Shown here: positions 44,477 through 53,289 of the stretch, in pieces
How the letters are laid out: each line of letters opens with the position of its first letter
How positions within the stretch are numbered: position 1 is the first letter of the stretch
Assembly: GCF_036227105.1 (NCBI RefSeq)
Contig: NZ_CP109434.1
Coordinates: forward strand, 5,613,001 to 5,677,000
From: Amycolatopsis sp. NBC_01488
GTDB taxonomy: Bacteria > Actinomycetota > Actinomycetes > Mycobacteriales > Pseudonocardiaceae
DNA: 64,000 bases
Reading direction: 5' to 3'
The notes under the pieces: model-generated
The model's input: only the letters and a program-made list of their open reading frames with translations
Told to the model about the DNA's origin: nothing
Databases searched by the model: none
Position numbers and translations under genes: made by a program

Positions 44477-44501
44477 CCGCCGAACCTAACACAGGATTGT
44501 G

Positions 44502-44511
44502 AACGATCGTT
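44502..44511. promoter_or_regulatory. TetR operator candidate
   Basis: Perfect palindrome AACGATCGTT, 26 bp upstream of the tetR start and 86 bp from the GAF-LuxR start. Similar sequences are common operators of actinobacterial TetR proteins of lipid catabolism. Confidence 0.55.
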
Positions 44512-44596
44512 ATTGTCGGGCTACCATCGGCAGCGACTCCCGATCGCGACGAGAGGGGCACGACGACGTGCGCGCACACCTGCCGGGCTCGCGGCC

Positions 44597-45706
44597 GTGA
44601 CCACTCATGGCCGGGCCTCCGAGCTGCTCACGAGGGTGCGGAACGCCCTGGAGCGAGCCGGGGCCCCGTCGGCCAGAGCGAGCGATCCGGAGTCCGCCGA
44701 AGTCGCCCTGACCGCCGCCGCGGGAGAGCTGAGCGAGCGGCTGACGGCGGGAACCGCGGATCCGGCTGGGACCGGCGCGTTGCTGGCGGAGGTCTACGCG
44801 CTGCGGCACGAACTGAGCGAGTTCCGCGAGGGCGAGCGGGCGCGGCGCCGGGCGGCACTCGACGCGAGCCTGGCCCGGCTCGGCGCGGTGACGGACTCCG
44901 ACGAGCTGCTCGACCGGGCGTGCGAGGCGGTCGTCGAGGGCTGCGGGTTCGGCCGGGTGATGCTGTCGCGGGTGGACGGCTCGCTGTGGCGGCCGTGGAA
45001 GTCCTACGCGGTCGGCGACCGGGAGGCGGAACGGACGTTCCGCGAGTGGATCACCGCGATCCCGGAGATCCGCCTCGACAACATGCTGCTGGAGACCGAG
45101 ATGGTCCGCAAACGGCAGCCAGCCCTGGTCACCGACCCGGCGCACGACCCGCGGGTGTACCGGCCGCTCCTGCGTGCGTCGGCGCTCACGTCGTACGTCG
45201 CGGCGCCGCTCCTGCCCACCGGGCGCGTCATCGGGTTCCTGCACGCCGATCACGTCGACAGCCCCGTGACCGCGCTCGACCGGGACCTGCTGTGGGCCTT
45301 CGCGCTCGGCTTCGGCCGGCTCTTCGAACGGGCCGTGCTCCTGACGCGGCTGCGGGTGCAACGCGAGCAGGTGCGGGTCGCGATGCGGACCGTCGAAGCG
45401 GTCCTGGACGACCTGGCGTCCGCCGAGATCGACCTGACCCGGCACGCCGCCGTCGCCGAACTGCGGCCGTCGCGCACGCGGCCGCGCTCGTCGGCCGCGC
45501 TCGAGGCACTGCTCACCGGGCGCGAGCGCGAGGTGCTCGCGCTCATGGCGACCGGGGCGACCAACAACCGCATCGCCGACGAGCTCGTCATCACCAGCGG
45601 CACGGTGAAGTCGCACGTCAAGCGCATCCTCCGCAAGCTGGGCGCGGAAAACCGGGCGGAGGCGATCTCGCAGTACCTCCGGCTGACCATGGCCGATCCC
45701 TCTTGA
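44597..45706 (+). CDS. GAF-domain LuxR-type transcriptional regulator
   Basis: 369 residues from a GTG. An N-terminal helical, charged region (about 30-105) leads to a GAF domain (about 105-260; ELLDRACEAVVEGCGFGRVM, LTSYVAAPLLPTGRVIGFLH). The C-terminal LuxR HTH (about 300-365) has LTGREREVLALMATGATNNR and VKSHVKRILRKLGAENRAEA. This layout occurs in actinobacterial activators of catabolic clusters. The GAF domain may sense a small metabolite. Divergent from tetR; upstream of a GGTCAGACC-controlled operon. Confidence 0.85.
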   Translation: MTTHGRASELLTRVRNALERAGAPSARASDPESAEVALTAAAGELSERLTAGTADPAGTGALLAEVYALRHELSEFREGERARRRAALDASLARLGAVTDSDELLDRACEAVVEGCGFGRVMLSRVDGSLWRPWKSYAVGDREAERTFREWITAIPEIRLDNMLLETEMVRKRQPALVTDPAHDPRVYRPLLRASALTSYVAAPLLPTGRVIGFLHADHVDSPVTALDRDLLWAFALGFGRLFERAVLLTRLRVQREQVRVAMRTVEAVLDDLASAEIDLTRHAAVAELRPSRTRPRSSAALEALLTGREREVLALMATGATNNRIADELVITSGTVKSHVKRILRKLGAENRAEAISQYLRLTMADPS

Positions 45707-45731
45707 GCGCGCCTCCGACTTGAGGTCTAAT

Positions 45732-45740
45732 GGTCAGACC
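45732..45740. promoter_or_regulatory. FadR-type operator candidate (box 3)
   Basis: GGTCAGACC preceded by GGTCTAAT, so the extended element reads GGTCTAATGGTCAGACC, nearly the same as box 6 (GGTCTAACGGTCTGACC). It lies 20 bp before the GTG start at 45760. Confidence 0.6.
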
Positions 45741-45759
45741 GTAATTGAGGAGGTCTGGC

Positions 45760-46728
45760 GTGCGTGCGGTGGTGCTGCGGGAGTTCGGGTCGACGGGGTG
45801 CCTGCGGCCGGCGGAGGTGCCCTCTCCGGCCGGGCGGCCGGGCGAGGTGGTCGTCCGGTTGCGGGCGAGTGCGCTGAACTGGCACGACGTCCTGGTCCGG
45901 CAAGGTCGCTATGGCTCGCCCCTGCCGCACGTCCCCGGAGCCGACGGTGCGGGAGTGCTGGACACCGGCGACGAAGTCGTGATCCTGCCGTCGCTGGGCT
46001 GGGGTGCCGGCGAGGCCGCTCCAGCGTCCGGCTTCGAGATCCTCGGCGACCACCGGCCCGGTACGTACGCCGAGGCGGTCTCGGTGCCGGCGGAGAACGT
46101 CGTCCCCAAGCCTCGTGGCTACAGCTGGGCCGAAGCGGCAGCACTGCCGTTGGTCGGCGTGACAGCTTTCCGGGCCTTGTTCACGCGAGCCGGGCTGCGA
46201 AGTGGTGAGTCCCTGCTGGTGCTCGGCGCGGGCGGCGGCGTCGCCACGACCGCGGTGCTGCTGGGTGCGGCGGCCGGGGCGACCGTCTGCGTGACGTCGT
46301 CTTCGGACGCGAAGATCGAGCAGGCGCGGGAGATCGGTGCCACCGCGGGTGTCCGGTACACCGAACCGGATTGGCCGACCGCGGCCCGCGAACTCACCCC
46401 AGGTGGCTTCGACGTCGTCCTCGACCCGGTCGGAGCGTGGCAGGACTCGCTGCGGGCGCTCAAGCCCGGCGGGCGGCTGGTCGTGCTCGGGGCGTCGCGC
46501 GCCGAGCAGGTGCCGCTCGACGTGCGGTCGTTCTACTTCGGGCAGTTCAGCCTGCTCGGCACGACCATGGGCAGTCCCCGCGACTTCGCCGCGCTGCTGG
46601 CTTTCCTGGCGGAGCACGACGTTCCGCCGCCGGTCGTCGACCGGACGTTCCCGCTCGACGAGGCCGCGGCCGCGCACGAGTACCTCGAAAGCGGTGACGG
46701 CTTCGGCAAAGTCGTCCTGACGCACTGA
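45760..46728 (+). CDS. Zinc-type alcohol dehydrogenase / quinone oxidoreductase-like protein (MDR)
   Basis: 322 residues. GroES-like part: MRAVVLREFGSTGCLRPAEV and SALNWHDVLVRQGRYGSPLP. The Rossmann domain has SLLVLGAGGGVATTAVLLGA and FDVVLDPVGAWQDSLRALKP. Structural-zinc cysteines are absent, so it is of the quinone-oxidoreductase/enoyl-reductase side of the MDR superfamily, NADPH-dependent. The GTG start has TGAGGAGG 6 bases upstream. Likely an enoyl-CoA or enone reductase in this pathway; co-transcribed with the crotonase 10 bp downstream. Confidence 0.82.
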   Translation: MRAVVLREFGSTGCLRPAEVPSPAGRPGEVVVRLRASALNWHDVLVRQGRYGSPLPHVPGADGAGVLDTGDEVVILPSLGWGAGEAAPASGFEILGDHRPGTYAEAVSVPAENVVPKPRGYSWAEAAALPLVGVTAFRALFTRAGLRSGESLLVLGAGGGVATTAVLLGAAAGATVCVTSSSDAKIEQAREIGATAGVRYTEPDWPTAARELTPGGFDVVLDPVGAWQDSLRALKPGGRLVVLGASRAEQVPLDVRSFYFGQFSLLGTTMGSPRDFAALLAFLAEHDVPPPVVDRTFPLDEAAAAHEYLESGDGFGKVVLTH

Positions 46729-46738
46729 AGGAGCACGC

Positions 46739-47521
46739 ATGCCGGAACTGGTGCGCTATCGGACCGACGAAGAGGGCGCCGCCTGGGTGACCCTCGACGA
46801 CCCGAAGACCCGCAACGCGCTGAGCGACGAACTCCTCGACGAACTCCTGGCCGCGCTGGAGACGGCGAAGGCCGACGACGGAGTGCGGGTCGTCGTGCTG
46901 GAGTCGTCGCACGAACGGATCTTCTCCTCCGGCGGCAACCTGAAGGCGTTCGCCGACGACCGGCCGCCGATCGCCAAGTACGCCGGGCTGGACCGGTTCC
47001 CGCGGCTGTTCAAGCTCATCGCCGCCCTCGGCAAGCCGGTGCTCTGCGCGGCCGGCGGCGACGTCCTCGCCGGGGCGTTCGGGCTCGCGCTCGCCTGCGA
47101 CCTGGTCGTGGCCAAGGAGTCCGCGCGGTTCGGCTGCCCCGAGATCAACGTCGGCGCGTTCCCGTTCATGATCTCCGCGCTCATCTTCCGCAACGTCGGC
47201 CGCCTGAAGGCCAACGAGCTGATGATGCTGGGGGACACGGTCTCCGCCTCGGAAGCGGCAGCGCTCGGAGTCGTCAACAAGGTCGTCCCCGACGCCGAGT
47301 TCGACGAGACCGTGCGGGCTTGGGCGCATCGCGTCGCCGGGAAGTCACCCCTGCTGATGAAGCTGGGCAAAGACGCTCTGGCCTCGACGCGCGACCTGGA
47401 CCTCGGCAAAGCCCTGGATGTGCTGCAAGCCCAGCTGGCCCTCGCGTTCACGACGGAAGACCTGGTCGAGGGCGTGCGGGCGTTCCGGGAGAAGCGCGAA
47501 CCGGTGTGGCAACGGCGTTGA
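46739..47521 (+). CDS. Enoyl-CoA hydratase/isomerase (crotonase)
   Basis: 260 residues. The oxyanion-hole segment is ERIFSSGGNLKAFADD, and the second is VLCAAGGDVLAGAFGLALAC. Only the later acidic position (FGCPEINVGAFPFM) is conserved; the first catalytic Glu site is replaced by Gly-Ala-Phe-Gly, so isomerase or another reaction is as likely as hydration. The tail ends with KREPVW. Follows the MDR gene in one operon under box 3. Confidence 0.85.
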   Translation: MPELVRYRTDEEGAAWVTLDDPKTRNALSDELLDELLAALETAKADDGVRVVVLESSHERIFSSGGNLKAFADDRPPIAKYAGLDRFPRLFKLIAALGKPVLCAAGGDVLAGAFGLALACDLVVAKESARFGCPEINVGAFPFMISALIFRNVGRLKANELMMLGDTVSASEAAALGVVNKVVPDAEFDETVRAWAHRVAGKSPLLMKLGKDALASTRDLDLGKALDVLQAQLALAFTTEDLVEGVRAFREKREPVWQRR

Positions 47522-47526
47522 CGTTT

Positions 47527-47537
47527 TGGTCCAACCA
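47527..47537. promoter_or_regulatory. FadR-type operator candidate (box 4)
   Basis: TGGTCCAACCA followed by TATTA, 45 bp before the synthetase start. It differs at the centre from GGTCAGACC but keeps GGT(N3)ACC symmetry expected for FadR-subfamily sites. Confidence 0.45.
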
Positions 47538-47581
47538 TATTACCGTCGAACCAGAATCGCCGAGATCGAGGATGATCGCCG

Positions 47582-49210
47582 ATGATGACGGTCCACGACC
47601 GCTACTCCGCCGAAGAAATCCGGCAGTACTACGCGACCGGCCGCTGGCGCCGGGAAACCCTCTCCGACCTGCTGGACGCCCAGGCCGCCGAACGCCCGGA
47701 CAAGGTCTTCCTGACCGATGACACCGAATCCCTCACGTTCGCGCAGCTGCGGGACAGCGTCCTGCGGCTCGCGATCGGCCTGCGGGAGCGGGGAATCCGC
47801 GCCGGGGACCGCGTCTGCGTCCAGCTGCCGAACTGGGTCGAGCTGGTGCAGGCCGCGGCGGCGTTGTCGCGCCTCGGCGCGATCATGGTGCCGATCATGC
47901 CGATCTACCGGCGCGACGAAGTCGGCTTCATCGCGCAGAACGCCGGCGCGCGCATGGTGATCACGGCCGAGACGTTCAAGGCGTTCGACTACGCCGGCAT
48001 GTACCGCTCGCTCGGCCTCGAGCAGGTCGTCGTGGTGCGCGGCGGCGGACCCGCTGGGACAACGGCGTTCGAGTCGTTGTTCGCCGACGTCGACCCCGCC
48101 GCCGCTGCGGCCGAACTCGGCCCGGCCGCGGATCCCGACGACCCCTTCGTCATCGTCTACAGCTCCGGGACGACGTCGCGGCCCAAGGGCTGCGTCCACA
48201 CGTTCAACACCATGGCCTGCGGTTCGCGGCTGCTGGCGACGGCGTTCGGTTACACCGCCGACGACGTCCAGTTCGGGCCGTCCCCGATCACCCACACGAC
48301 CGGCCTGGTCACCAGCGTCTTCCTGCCGCTGATGCACGGCGCCGGCTCGCACCTCATGGCCGCGTGGGAACCGCGCGCCGGGGCGGAGCACATCCGCCGG
48401 TTCGGCTGCACCGCGGCGGTGACCGCGACGACGTTCCTGCAGATGCTCATGGACGGCTACGACCCGGCCGAGCACGACGCCGGCAGCATGCGGCTCTGGG
48501 TGGCCGCCGGCGCGCCGATTCCCGGCACCTTCGTGGAGCGGGCGCGGCGGCTGCTGCCGGACTGCCGGATCCTCAGCCTCTACGGCCGTTCCGAGAACCT
48601 GACCACGACGACCTGCACCGTCGACGACGACCCCGCGCGCTCGGTGACGTCCGACGGCCGGGCACTGCCGGGCAGCTCGGTGAAGATCGTCGACGAGCTG
48701 GGCGCGGAAGTGCCCCGCGGCACCGAAGGCGACATCGACTACCGCGGACCAACGCACATGCTCGGCTACCTCGGCAACCCCGCCGAGACCGCGGCGCTGT
48801 ACACGCCCGATGGCTACTCGCGTTCGGGCGACCTCGGGGTGATGGACGCCGACGGCTACGTGCGGGTGACCGGGCGGCTCAAGGACATCGTGATCCGGGG
48901 CGGGATGAACATCAGCGTCCGGCAGATCGAGGACCTGCTCGCCGACCACCCCGCCGTCGCGGCGGTCGCGGTCGTGGGCATGCCGGACGTGCGCCTGGGG
49001 GAGCGGATCTGCTGCTACGTGGTCCCGCGGCCGGGCCGCTCGGTCACGCTGGACGAGATCAAGGAGTTCCTCCTGGGACGGGACTTGGCGATCCAGAAGC
49101 TCCCGGAGCGCCTCGAAGTGGTCGAGCAGCTCCCGATGACGGCGACCGGCAAGATCCAGAAGCACGTGCTGCGCGCGGACATCGCGGAGAAGCTCAAGAT
49201 CGCCGTGTGA
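47582..49210 (+). CDS. Acyl-CoA synthetase (AMP-forming), copy 4, AliA-like
   Basis: 542 residues, paralogue of the gene at 42322. P-loop IVYSSGTTSRPKGCVHTFNT, A5-region LSLYGRSENLTTTTC, A8 GRLKDIVIRGGMNISVRQIE, catalytic Lys in TATGKIQKHVLRAD. Resembles cyclohexanecarboxylate- and related acid-CoA ligases. It has its own promoter with a TGGTCCAACCA box. Its 3' end overlaps the convergent MaoC gene by 17 bases. Two adjacent ATG codons (47582, 47585) could start it. Confidence 0.88.
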   Translation: MMTVHDRYSAEEIRQYYATGRWRRETLSDLLDAQAAERPDKVFLTDDTESLTFAQLRDSVLRLAIGLRERGIRAGDRVCVQLPNWVELVQAAAALSRLGAIMVPIMPIYRRDEVGFIAQNAGARMVITAETFKAFDYAGMYRSLGLEQVVVVRGGGPAGTTAFESLFADVDPAAAAAELGPAADPDDPFVIVYSSGTTSRPKGCVHTFNTMACGSRLLATAFGYTADDVQFGPSPITHTTGLVTSVFLPLMHGAGSHLMAAWEPRAGAEHIRRFGCTAAVTATTFLQMLMDGYDPAEHDAGSMRLWVAAGAPIPGTFVERARRLLPDCRILSLYGRSENLTTTTCTVDDDPARSVTSDGRALPGSSVKIVDELGAEVPRGTEGDIDYRGPTHMLGYLGNPAETAALYTPDGYSRSGDLGVMDADGYVRVTGRLKDIVIRGGMNISVRQIEDLLADHPAVAAVAVVGMPDVRLGERICCYVVPRPGRSVTLDEIKEFLLGRDLAIQKLPERLEVVEQLPMTATGKIQKHVLRADIAEKLKIAV

Positions 49211-49595
49211 TCGTGGCGCGGGCCCGGATCACGGGCTCGCCGCCGCGGGTCACTGCCAGTTCCAGCTCGGCGCGTCCACCGTCCACAGTGGTCACTTCGC
49301 CGCTGAACCGCAGGACGTCGCCGAGGAACACCGGGGCCACGAACCGGACCTCCAGCTCGCGCAGGTGTTCCACGCCCGCCCAGTCGCTCAACCAAGCCGC
49401 CAGCATTCCCGCGTGCAGCTGACCCATCGCGAGCACACCCGGAAACCCCGCGGCCTCGGCGAACGCGGGGTCGTGGTGCAGGGGGTTGAAGTCTCCGCCC
49501 GCGCCCGCGAACCGGACGACGTCGGTCTGCGTCACCGGCCCGATCTCCCGCGCCGGGACCTGCTCGCCCACCGTGACCCGCACCGGTGTCCTCAT
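49194..49595 (-). CDS. MaoC-like hydratase, catalytic half
   Basis: 133 residues with a single hotdog fold and the hydratase-2 motif AGAGGDFNPLHHDPAFAEAA, giving the Asp and His of (R)-specific enoyl-CoA hydratases, then GFPGVLAMGQLHAGMLAAWL. Its ATG overlaps the stop of the upstream MaoC N-type gene (ATGA), so the two proteins probably form a heterodimer like mycobacterial HadAB or ChsH1/ChsH2. Confidence 0.85.
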   Translation of the reverse strand: MRTPVRVTVGEQVPAREIGPVTQTDVVRFAGAGGDFNPLHHDPAFAEAAGFPGVLAMGQLHAGMLAAWLSDWAGVEHLRELEVRFVAPVFLGDVLRFSGEVTTVDGGRAELELAVTRGGEPVIRARATITRRS

Positions 49596-50017
49596 GCTTC
49601 CGCTCCTCGCTCGATCAGCGTCTCCCGCACGCACACCACGCTCTCGCCCGCCGTGTCGACGTAGTCGGTCTCCAGGGTCACGATCCGCAGCGCGCCCTTG
49701 CGCCGGTCGCCGACGACGCGACGGACGCCGTGCAGCCGGTCGCCGGCGAGCAGCGGGCGAAGGTAGGTCCACTTGACCGAGCCGACGACGACACGTTCGA
49801 ACGCCAGGCCCACCTTCTCGACGAAGCCACGCTGGTCGCGGTGGTGCCCGGCGACCACGACGTGCGTCGGCGTCGCGGGGACGCGGGGGAACCCCGCGGT
49901 CTGGGCGGCTTTCTGGCTCACGTGGACCGGATCCTCGGCGAAGGTCGCGCGCGCGAACTCCAGGATCTTGCCCTGCTCGACGTCGAAGGTGACCTCGTCG
50001 ACGAAGTCCGGTGTCAC
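49592..50017 (-). CDS. MaoC N-terminal-type (FAS1_DH) subunit
   Basis: 141 residues from a GTG with GGGAGG. It is a hotdog domain without the catalytic Asp/His: GKILEFARATFAEDPVHVSQ, then GLAFERVVVGSVKWTYLRPL and LAGDRLHGVRRVVGDRRKGA. It matches the non-catalytic partner of heterodimeric hydratases, which shapes the substrate site. Divergent from the acyl-CoA dehydrogenase at 50081; the gap of 63 bp holds box 5. Confidence 0.83.
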   Translation of the reverse strand: MTPDFVDEVTFDVEQGKILEFARATFAEDPVHVSQKAAQTAGFPRVPATPTHVVVAGHHRDQRGFVEKVGLAFERVVVGSVKWTYLRPLLAGDRLHGVRRVVGDRRKGALRIVTLETDYVDTAGESVVCVRETLIERGAEA

Positions 50018-50032
50018 TAGCCCTCCCGTTTT

Positions 50033-50059
50033 GGTCAGACCTATATTAACATCAGACCC
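50033..50059. promoter_or_regulatory. FadR-type operator candidate (box 5)
   Basis: GGTCAGACC at 50033-50041 followed by TATATTAA, and a second half-site ATCAGACCC at 50051-50059. It sits between the divergent MaoC pair and the acyl-CoA dehydrogenase, 40 bp from the latter's start. Confidence 0.6.
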
Positions 50060-50080
50060 TAAGGACATGAAGGGGTGCTG

Positions 50081-51250
50081 ATGGATCTCGCGGACTCGCC
50101 CGAGGAGGCCCGGTTCCGGGCCGAAGTCAGGAAGTGGCTCGCGGACGCGCTGCCGCGCCTGCCCTGGCCGGAGCCGCCGGACCTCGAAGGCAAGCTGCCC
50201 TTCTGGCGACAGTGGCAGACGCTCCTGTTCGACGCCGGATATGCCGGGCTGTCGTGGCCGAAGGAGTACGGCGGCCAGGGTGCCGGCGAGAAGCTCCGCG
50301 CGATCTTCACCGAAGAGACCGACCGCGCGGGCGCGCCGGAGCGGCTCAACATCATCGGCGAGGACTTCGCCGGCCCGACGATCGCCGGCTTCGGCACGGA
50401 GGCGCAGAAGGAGCGGTTCCTGCGTCCGATCCTCACGGGGGTCGAGATCTGGTGTCAGCTGTTCTCCGAACCGGAAGCCGGTTCGGATCTCGCGTCCCTG
50501 CGCACGAAAGCCACGAAGGTCGACGGCGGCTGGCAGATCCAGGGGCAGAAGATCTGGACGAGCCGCGCCCAACTCGCCGCGCACGCGATCCTCCTCGCCC
50601 GCACCGGCGGCGGCCCGCGCCACAAGGGCATCACGTACTTCCTGCTCCCGATGGACAGTCCCGGCGTCACGGTCCGACCATTGGCCCACATGCTCGGCGA
50701 GGCCGAATTCAACGAGGTCTTCCTCGACGACGTGTTCGTGCCGGACGACCTCGTGGTGGGGGAGGTGGACGGCGGCTGGCGCGTCGCGATGGGGACACTG
50801 GGCTACGAGCGGGTGGCCATCGCCACCGGCCGCGTCAACACCAAACGCGCGGTCGACGACATCATCGCCGACATCGCCGGCCGGACCGGACCGGACGGCC
50901 GTCCACTCGGGACGGACCCGCTGATCCGCCAGCGCGTCGCCGACCTGTACGGCCGGGCGCTCACCCACTACCTGATCGGGCAGCGGGTCGTCACGCAGGC
51001 CAGCGAAGGCGAGCCACCGGGGCCGGTGACGTCGATCGGGAAGCTGTACTTCTGCCCGCTGGTCGAGGACCTGGCCGACTTCCGGCTGTCGCTCGACCCG
51101 CTGGGCGGCCAGCTCGGCCTCGACGAAGAGCCGGACGCCCGGTGGCTGCGGCTGGCCTACCAGGCGCGCGGCACGGCGATCGCCGGCGGCTCGACCTTCA
51201 TCCAGCGCAACATCGTCGCCGAGCGGATGCTCGGCCTGCCGAGGAGCTGA
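50081..51250 (+). CDS. Acyl-CoA dehydrogenase, larger-subunit type
   Basis: 389 residues. Family segments: GYAGLSWPKEYGGQGAGEKL, FSEPEAGSDLASLRTKATKV (FAD-binding), GQKIWTSRAQLAAHAILLAR and a C-terminal IQRNIVAERMLGLPRS. It reads GGSTFIQ in place of the common GGTSEIQ. This type often pairs with a smaller dehydrogenase to form a2b2 enzymes acting on ring- or steroid-linked acyl-CoAs (FadE26/27-like, PimCD-like). The gene at 54174 is the obvious partner. It is followed by a synthetase one base after its stop. Confidence 0.85.
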   Translation: MDLADSPEEARFRAEVRKWLADALPRLPWPEPPDLEGKLPFWRQWQTLLFDAGYAGLSWPKEYGGQGAGEKLRAIFTEETDRAGAPERLNIIGEDFAGPTIAGFGTEAQKERFLRPILTGVEIWCQLFSEPEAGSDLASLRTKATKVDGGWQIQGQKIWTSRAQLAAHAILLARTGGGPRHKGITYFLLPMDSPGVTVRPLAHMLGEAEFNEVFLDDVFVPDDLVVGEVDGGWRVAMGTLGYERVAIATGRVNTKRAVDDIIADIAGRTGPDGRPLGTDPLIRQRVADLYGRALTHYLIGQRVVTQASEGEPPGPVTSIGKLYFCPLVEDLADFRLSLDPLGGQLGLDEEPDARWLRLAYQARGTAIAGGSTFIQRNIVAERMLGLPRS

Positions 51251-51251
51251 C

Positions 51252-53129
51252 GTGTACACCTGGACCCCGACCGAGGACTACGTCGAGCACGCCAACGTCA
51301 CCCGGCTCGCCCGGGCGCACGGTCTCGGCTCGATCGCCGAGCTGCGCAAGGCGTCGGTGGCCGACATCGGCTGGTACTGGGACGCGGTCGTGCAGGATCT
51401 GGGGCTGCCGTTCAGCAAGGCGTACGACCAGGTCGTCGACCTGTCACGCGGGATCGAGTACCCGGACTGGTTCGTCGGTGGCGAGCTGAACATCGCCGAA
51501 GCCTGCCTCGACCGCTGGGTCGAGGCAGCTCCCGACCGGACCGCGGTGGTGCACGAAGCCGAGGACGGGCGGGTCCGATCGCTGACGTTCCACGAACTCG
51601 GCGCCGAGGTCGCGCGCGTGGCAGCCGGGCTTCGCGAGCTGGGCATCGGCCGTGGCGACGCCGTCGGGCTGTTCCTGCCGATGATCCCCGAAGCCGTGGT
51701 CGCCTGCTACGCCGTCGCGCGGCTGGGCGCGGTGCTCGTGCCGCTGTTCTCCGGGTTCGCGCCGGGAGCCATCGCCGCCCGGCTGCGGGACGCCGACGCG
51801 AAGGCGGTGATCGTCGCGGACGGGACAGTGCGGCGCCGCCGGGAAGTCGCGATGAAACCGTTGCTGGACGCGGCTTTGCGGTCGTGCCCGTCCGTGCGGC
51901 ACGTCGTCGTGGCCGGGGAGTCCGGGTGGACGGGGCTGCCGGACGGCGAGCCGGTCGCGGCGGAACCGATGGCCGCCACGGGCACGCTCCTGCTCGCCTA
52001 CACCTCCGGAACCACCGGAAAGCCCAAAGGCGCGGTGCACACCCACGCCGGGTTCCTCGTCAAGACGGCCAGCGAGGTCGCCTACTCCTTCGACGTCGGC
52101 GCGGACGGCGTCTTCTGCTGGATCACCGACATGGGCTGGATCATGGGCCCGCTGTCGATCTTCGGCACGCACGCCAACGGCGCGACCCTCGTGCTGTACG
52201 AAGGATCACCGGACGTGCCCGACCTGGACCGGTTGTGGCGCCTCGTCGAACGCCACCGCGTCACGATGCTGGGGGTGTCGCCGACGCTGATCCGGACGCT
52301 GCGGACTTCGTCGCCGGCGTCCTTCGACCTCTCCTCGGTGCACACACTGGGCTCGACCGGCGAGCCGTGGGACCCGGACTCCTACGAGTGGCTGGCGGTC
52401 GAGGTCTTCGGCGGCCGCGTTCCCATCATCAACTTCTCCGGCGGCACCGAGGTCGGTGGGTCGTTCCTCGCGCCGTATCCGGTCGAGCCGATCCGCAGCT
52501 GCTCGCTCGGCGGGCCGTCGCTGGGGATGGACGTCGACGTCGTCGACGACGCCGGGCACCCGGTGCGCGGCGAGGTCGGCGAGCTGGTGTGCCGCCAGCC
52601 GTGGCCGGCGATGACGCGCGGGGTGTGGAAGGACGACGAGCGCTACCGGGAGGCGTACTGGTCGACGTTCCCCGGGATGTGGCGCCACGGTGACCACGCG
52701 CTCGTCGACGCCGACGGCCAGTGGTTCCTGCGCGGCCGTTCCGACGACGTCATGAACATCGCGGGCAAGCGCCTGGCTCCGGCCGAGGTGGAAGCGGTGC
52801 TGACGGCACATCCGGCGGTCGCGGAGGCGGCCGCGGTCGGCGTCCCGGACCCGAAGAAGGGCGAGACGGTATGGGCGTTCTGGGTCCCGCGCGCCGGGGC
52901 TGCCGAGGACGTCTCGGCGGAGCTGCGGGACCTGGTCGCGGCCGAGGTCGGCAAGCCCTTCGCGCCGAGCCTCGTCCGGCGGGTGACGCAGCTGCCCAAG
53001 ACACGCTCGGCGAAGATCCTGCGCCGCGCGGTCCGGGCGGCCGCGCTCGGCCAGGACCCGGGCGACCTGTCCGGCGCGGAAAACCCGGAAGCCCTGGAAG
53101 GCATCCGCGCGGCCGTCGCCGACGCGTGA
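51252..53129 (+). CDS. Acyl-CoA synthetase (AMP-forming), copy 5, acetyl-CoA-synthetase-like
   Basis: 625 residues, the longest of the five. The N-terminal extension includes DIGWYWDAVVQDLGLPFSKA and RGIEYPDWFVGGELNIAEAC, typical of Acs/propionyl-type enzymes. P-loop LAYTSGTTGKPKGAVHTHAG, then WITDMGWIMGPLSIFG, A8 GRSDDVMNIAGKRLAPAEVE, and the C-terminal Lys in PKTRSAKILRR. It likely activates a short or branched acid. GTG start one base after the dehydrogenase stop. Its own stop codon lies inside the first unit of the 21-bp repeat array. Confidence 0.88.
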   Translation: MYTWTPTEDYVEHANVTRLARAHGLGSIAELRKASVADIGWYWDAVVQDLGLPFSKAYDQVVDLSRGIEYPDWFVGGELNIAEACLDRWVEAAPDRTAVVHEAEDGRVRSLTFHELGAEVARVAAGLRELGIGRGDAVGLFLPMIPEAVVACYAVARLGAVLVPLFSGFAPGAIAARLRDADAKAVIVADGTVRRRREVAMKPLLDAALRSCPSVRHVVVAGESGWTGLPDGEPVAAEPMAATGTLLLAYTSGTTGKPKGAVHTHAGFLVKTASEVAYSFDVGADGVFCWITDMGWIMGPLSIFGTHANGATLVLYEGSPDVPDLDRLWRLVERHRVTMLGVSPTLIRTLRTSSPASFDLSSVHTLGSTGEPWDPDSYEWLAVEVFGGRVPIINFSGGTEVGGSFLAPYPVEPIRSCSLGGPSLGMDVDVVDDAGHPVRGEVGELVCRQPWPAMTRGVWKDDERYREAYWSTFPGMWRHGDHALVDADGQWFLRGRSDDVMNIAGKRLAPAEVEAVLTAHPAVAEAAAVGVPDPKKGETVWAFWVPRAGAAEDVSAELRDLVAAEVGKPFAPSLVRRVTQLPKTRSAKILRRAVRAAALGQDPGDLSGAENPEALEGIRAAVADA

Positions 53130-53289
53130 TTGACGCCGTAACTCGCGTGATCAGCGGCGTAACTCGCGTGATCGGGCGCGCATCTCACGTGATTGAAGGG
53201 GCATCTCGCGTGATTGGCGGGGCATCACCGTGATGCCCCGCCAATCACGGGTGATGCCCGCCCAATCACGCGTGATGCCTGTCGGATCA
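53124..53289. repeat. Array of eight 21-bp units, five direct and three inverted
   Basis: Five units of about 21 bp with consensus GCGTGATTGGCGGGGCATCTC start at 53124, 53145, 53166, 53187 and 53208. Three more on the opposite strand follow up to 53289. The TGA in the first unit is the stop codon of the synthetase, and the TGA in the last (read on the minus strand) is the stop codon of the GntR regulator. The array fills the whole gap between the convergent genes. Confidence 0.85.
53209..53249. terminator. Bidirectional hairpin terminator within the repeat array
   Basis: The junction of direct and inverted units makes a perfect 19-bp stem (53209-53227 with 53231-53249) and a three-base loop. 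It lies between two convergent genes and should stop transcription from both sides. Confidence 0.75.

Noticed and set aside
53124..53289. Possible CRISPR array
   Set aside because: Units are contiguous 21-mers without unique spacers, and some are inverted; no cas genes nearby.
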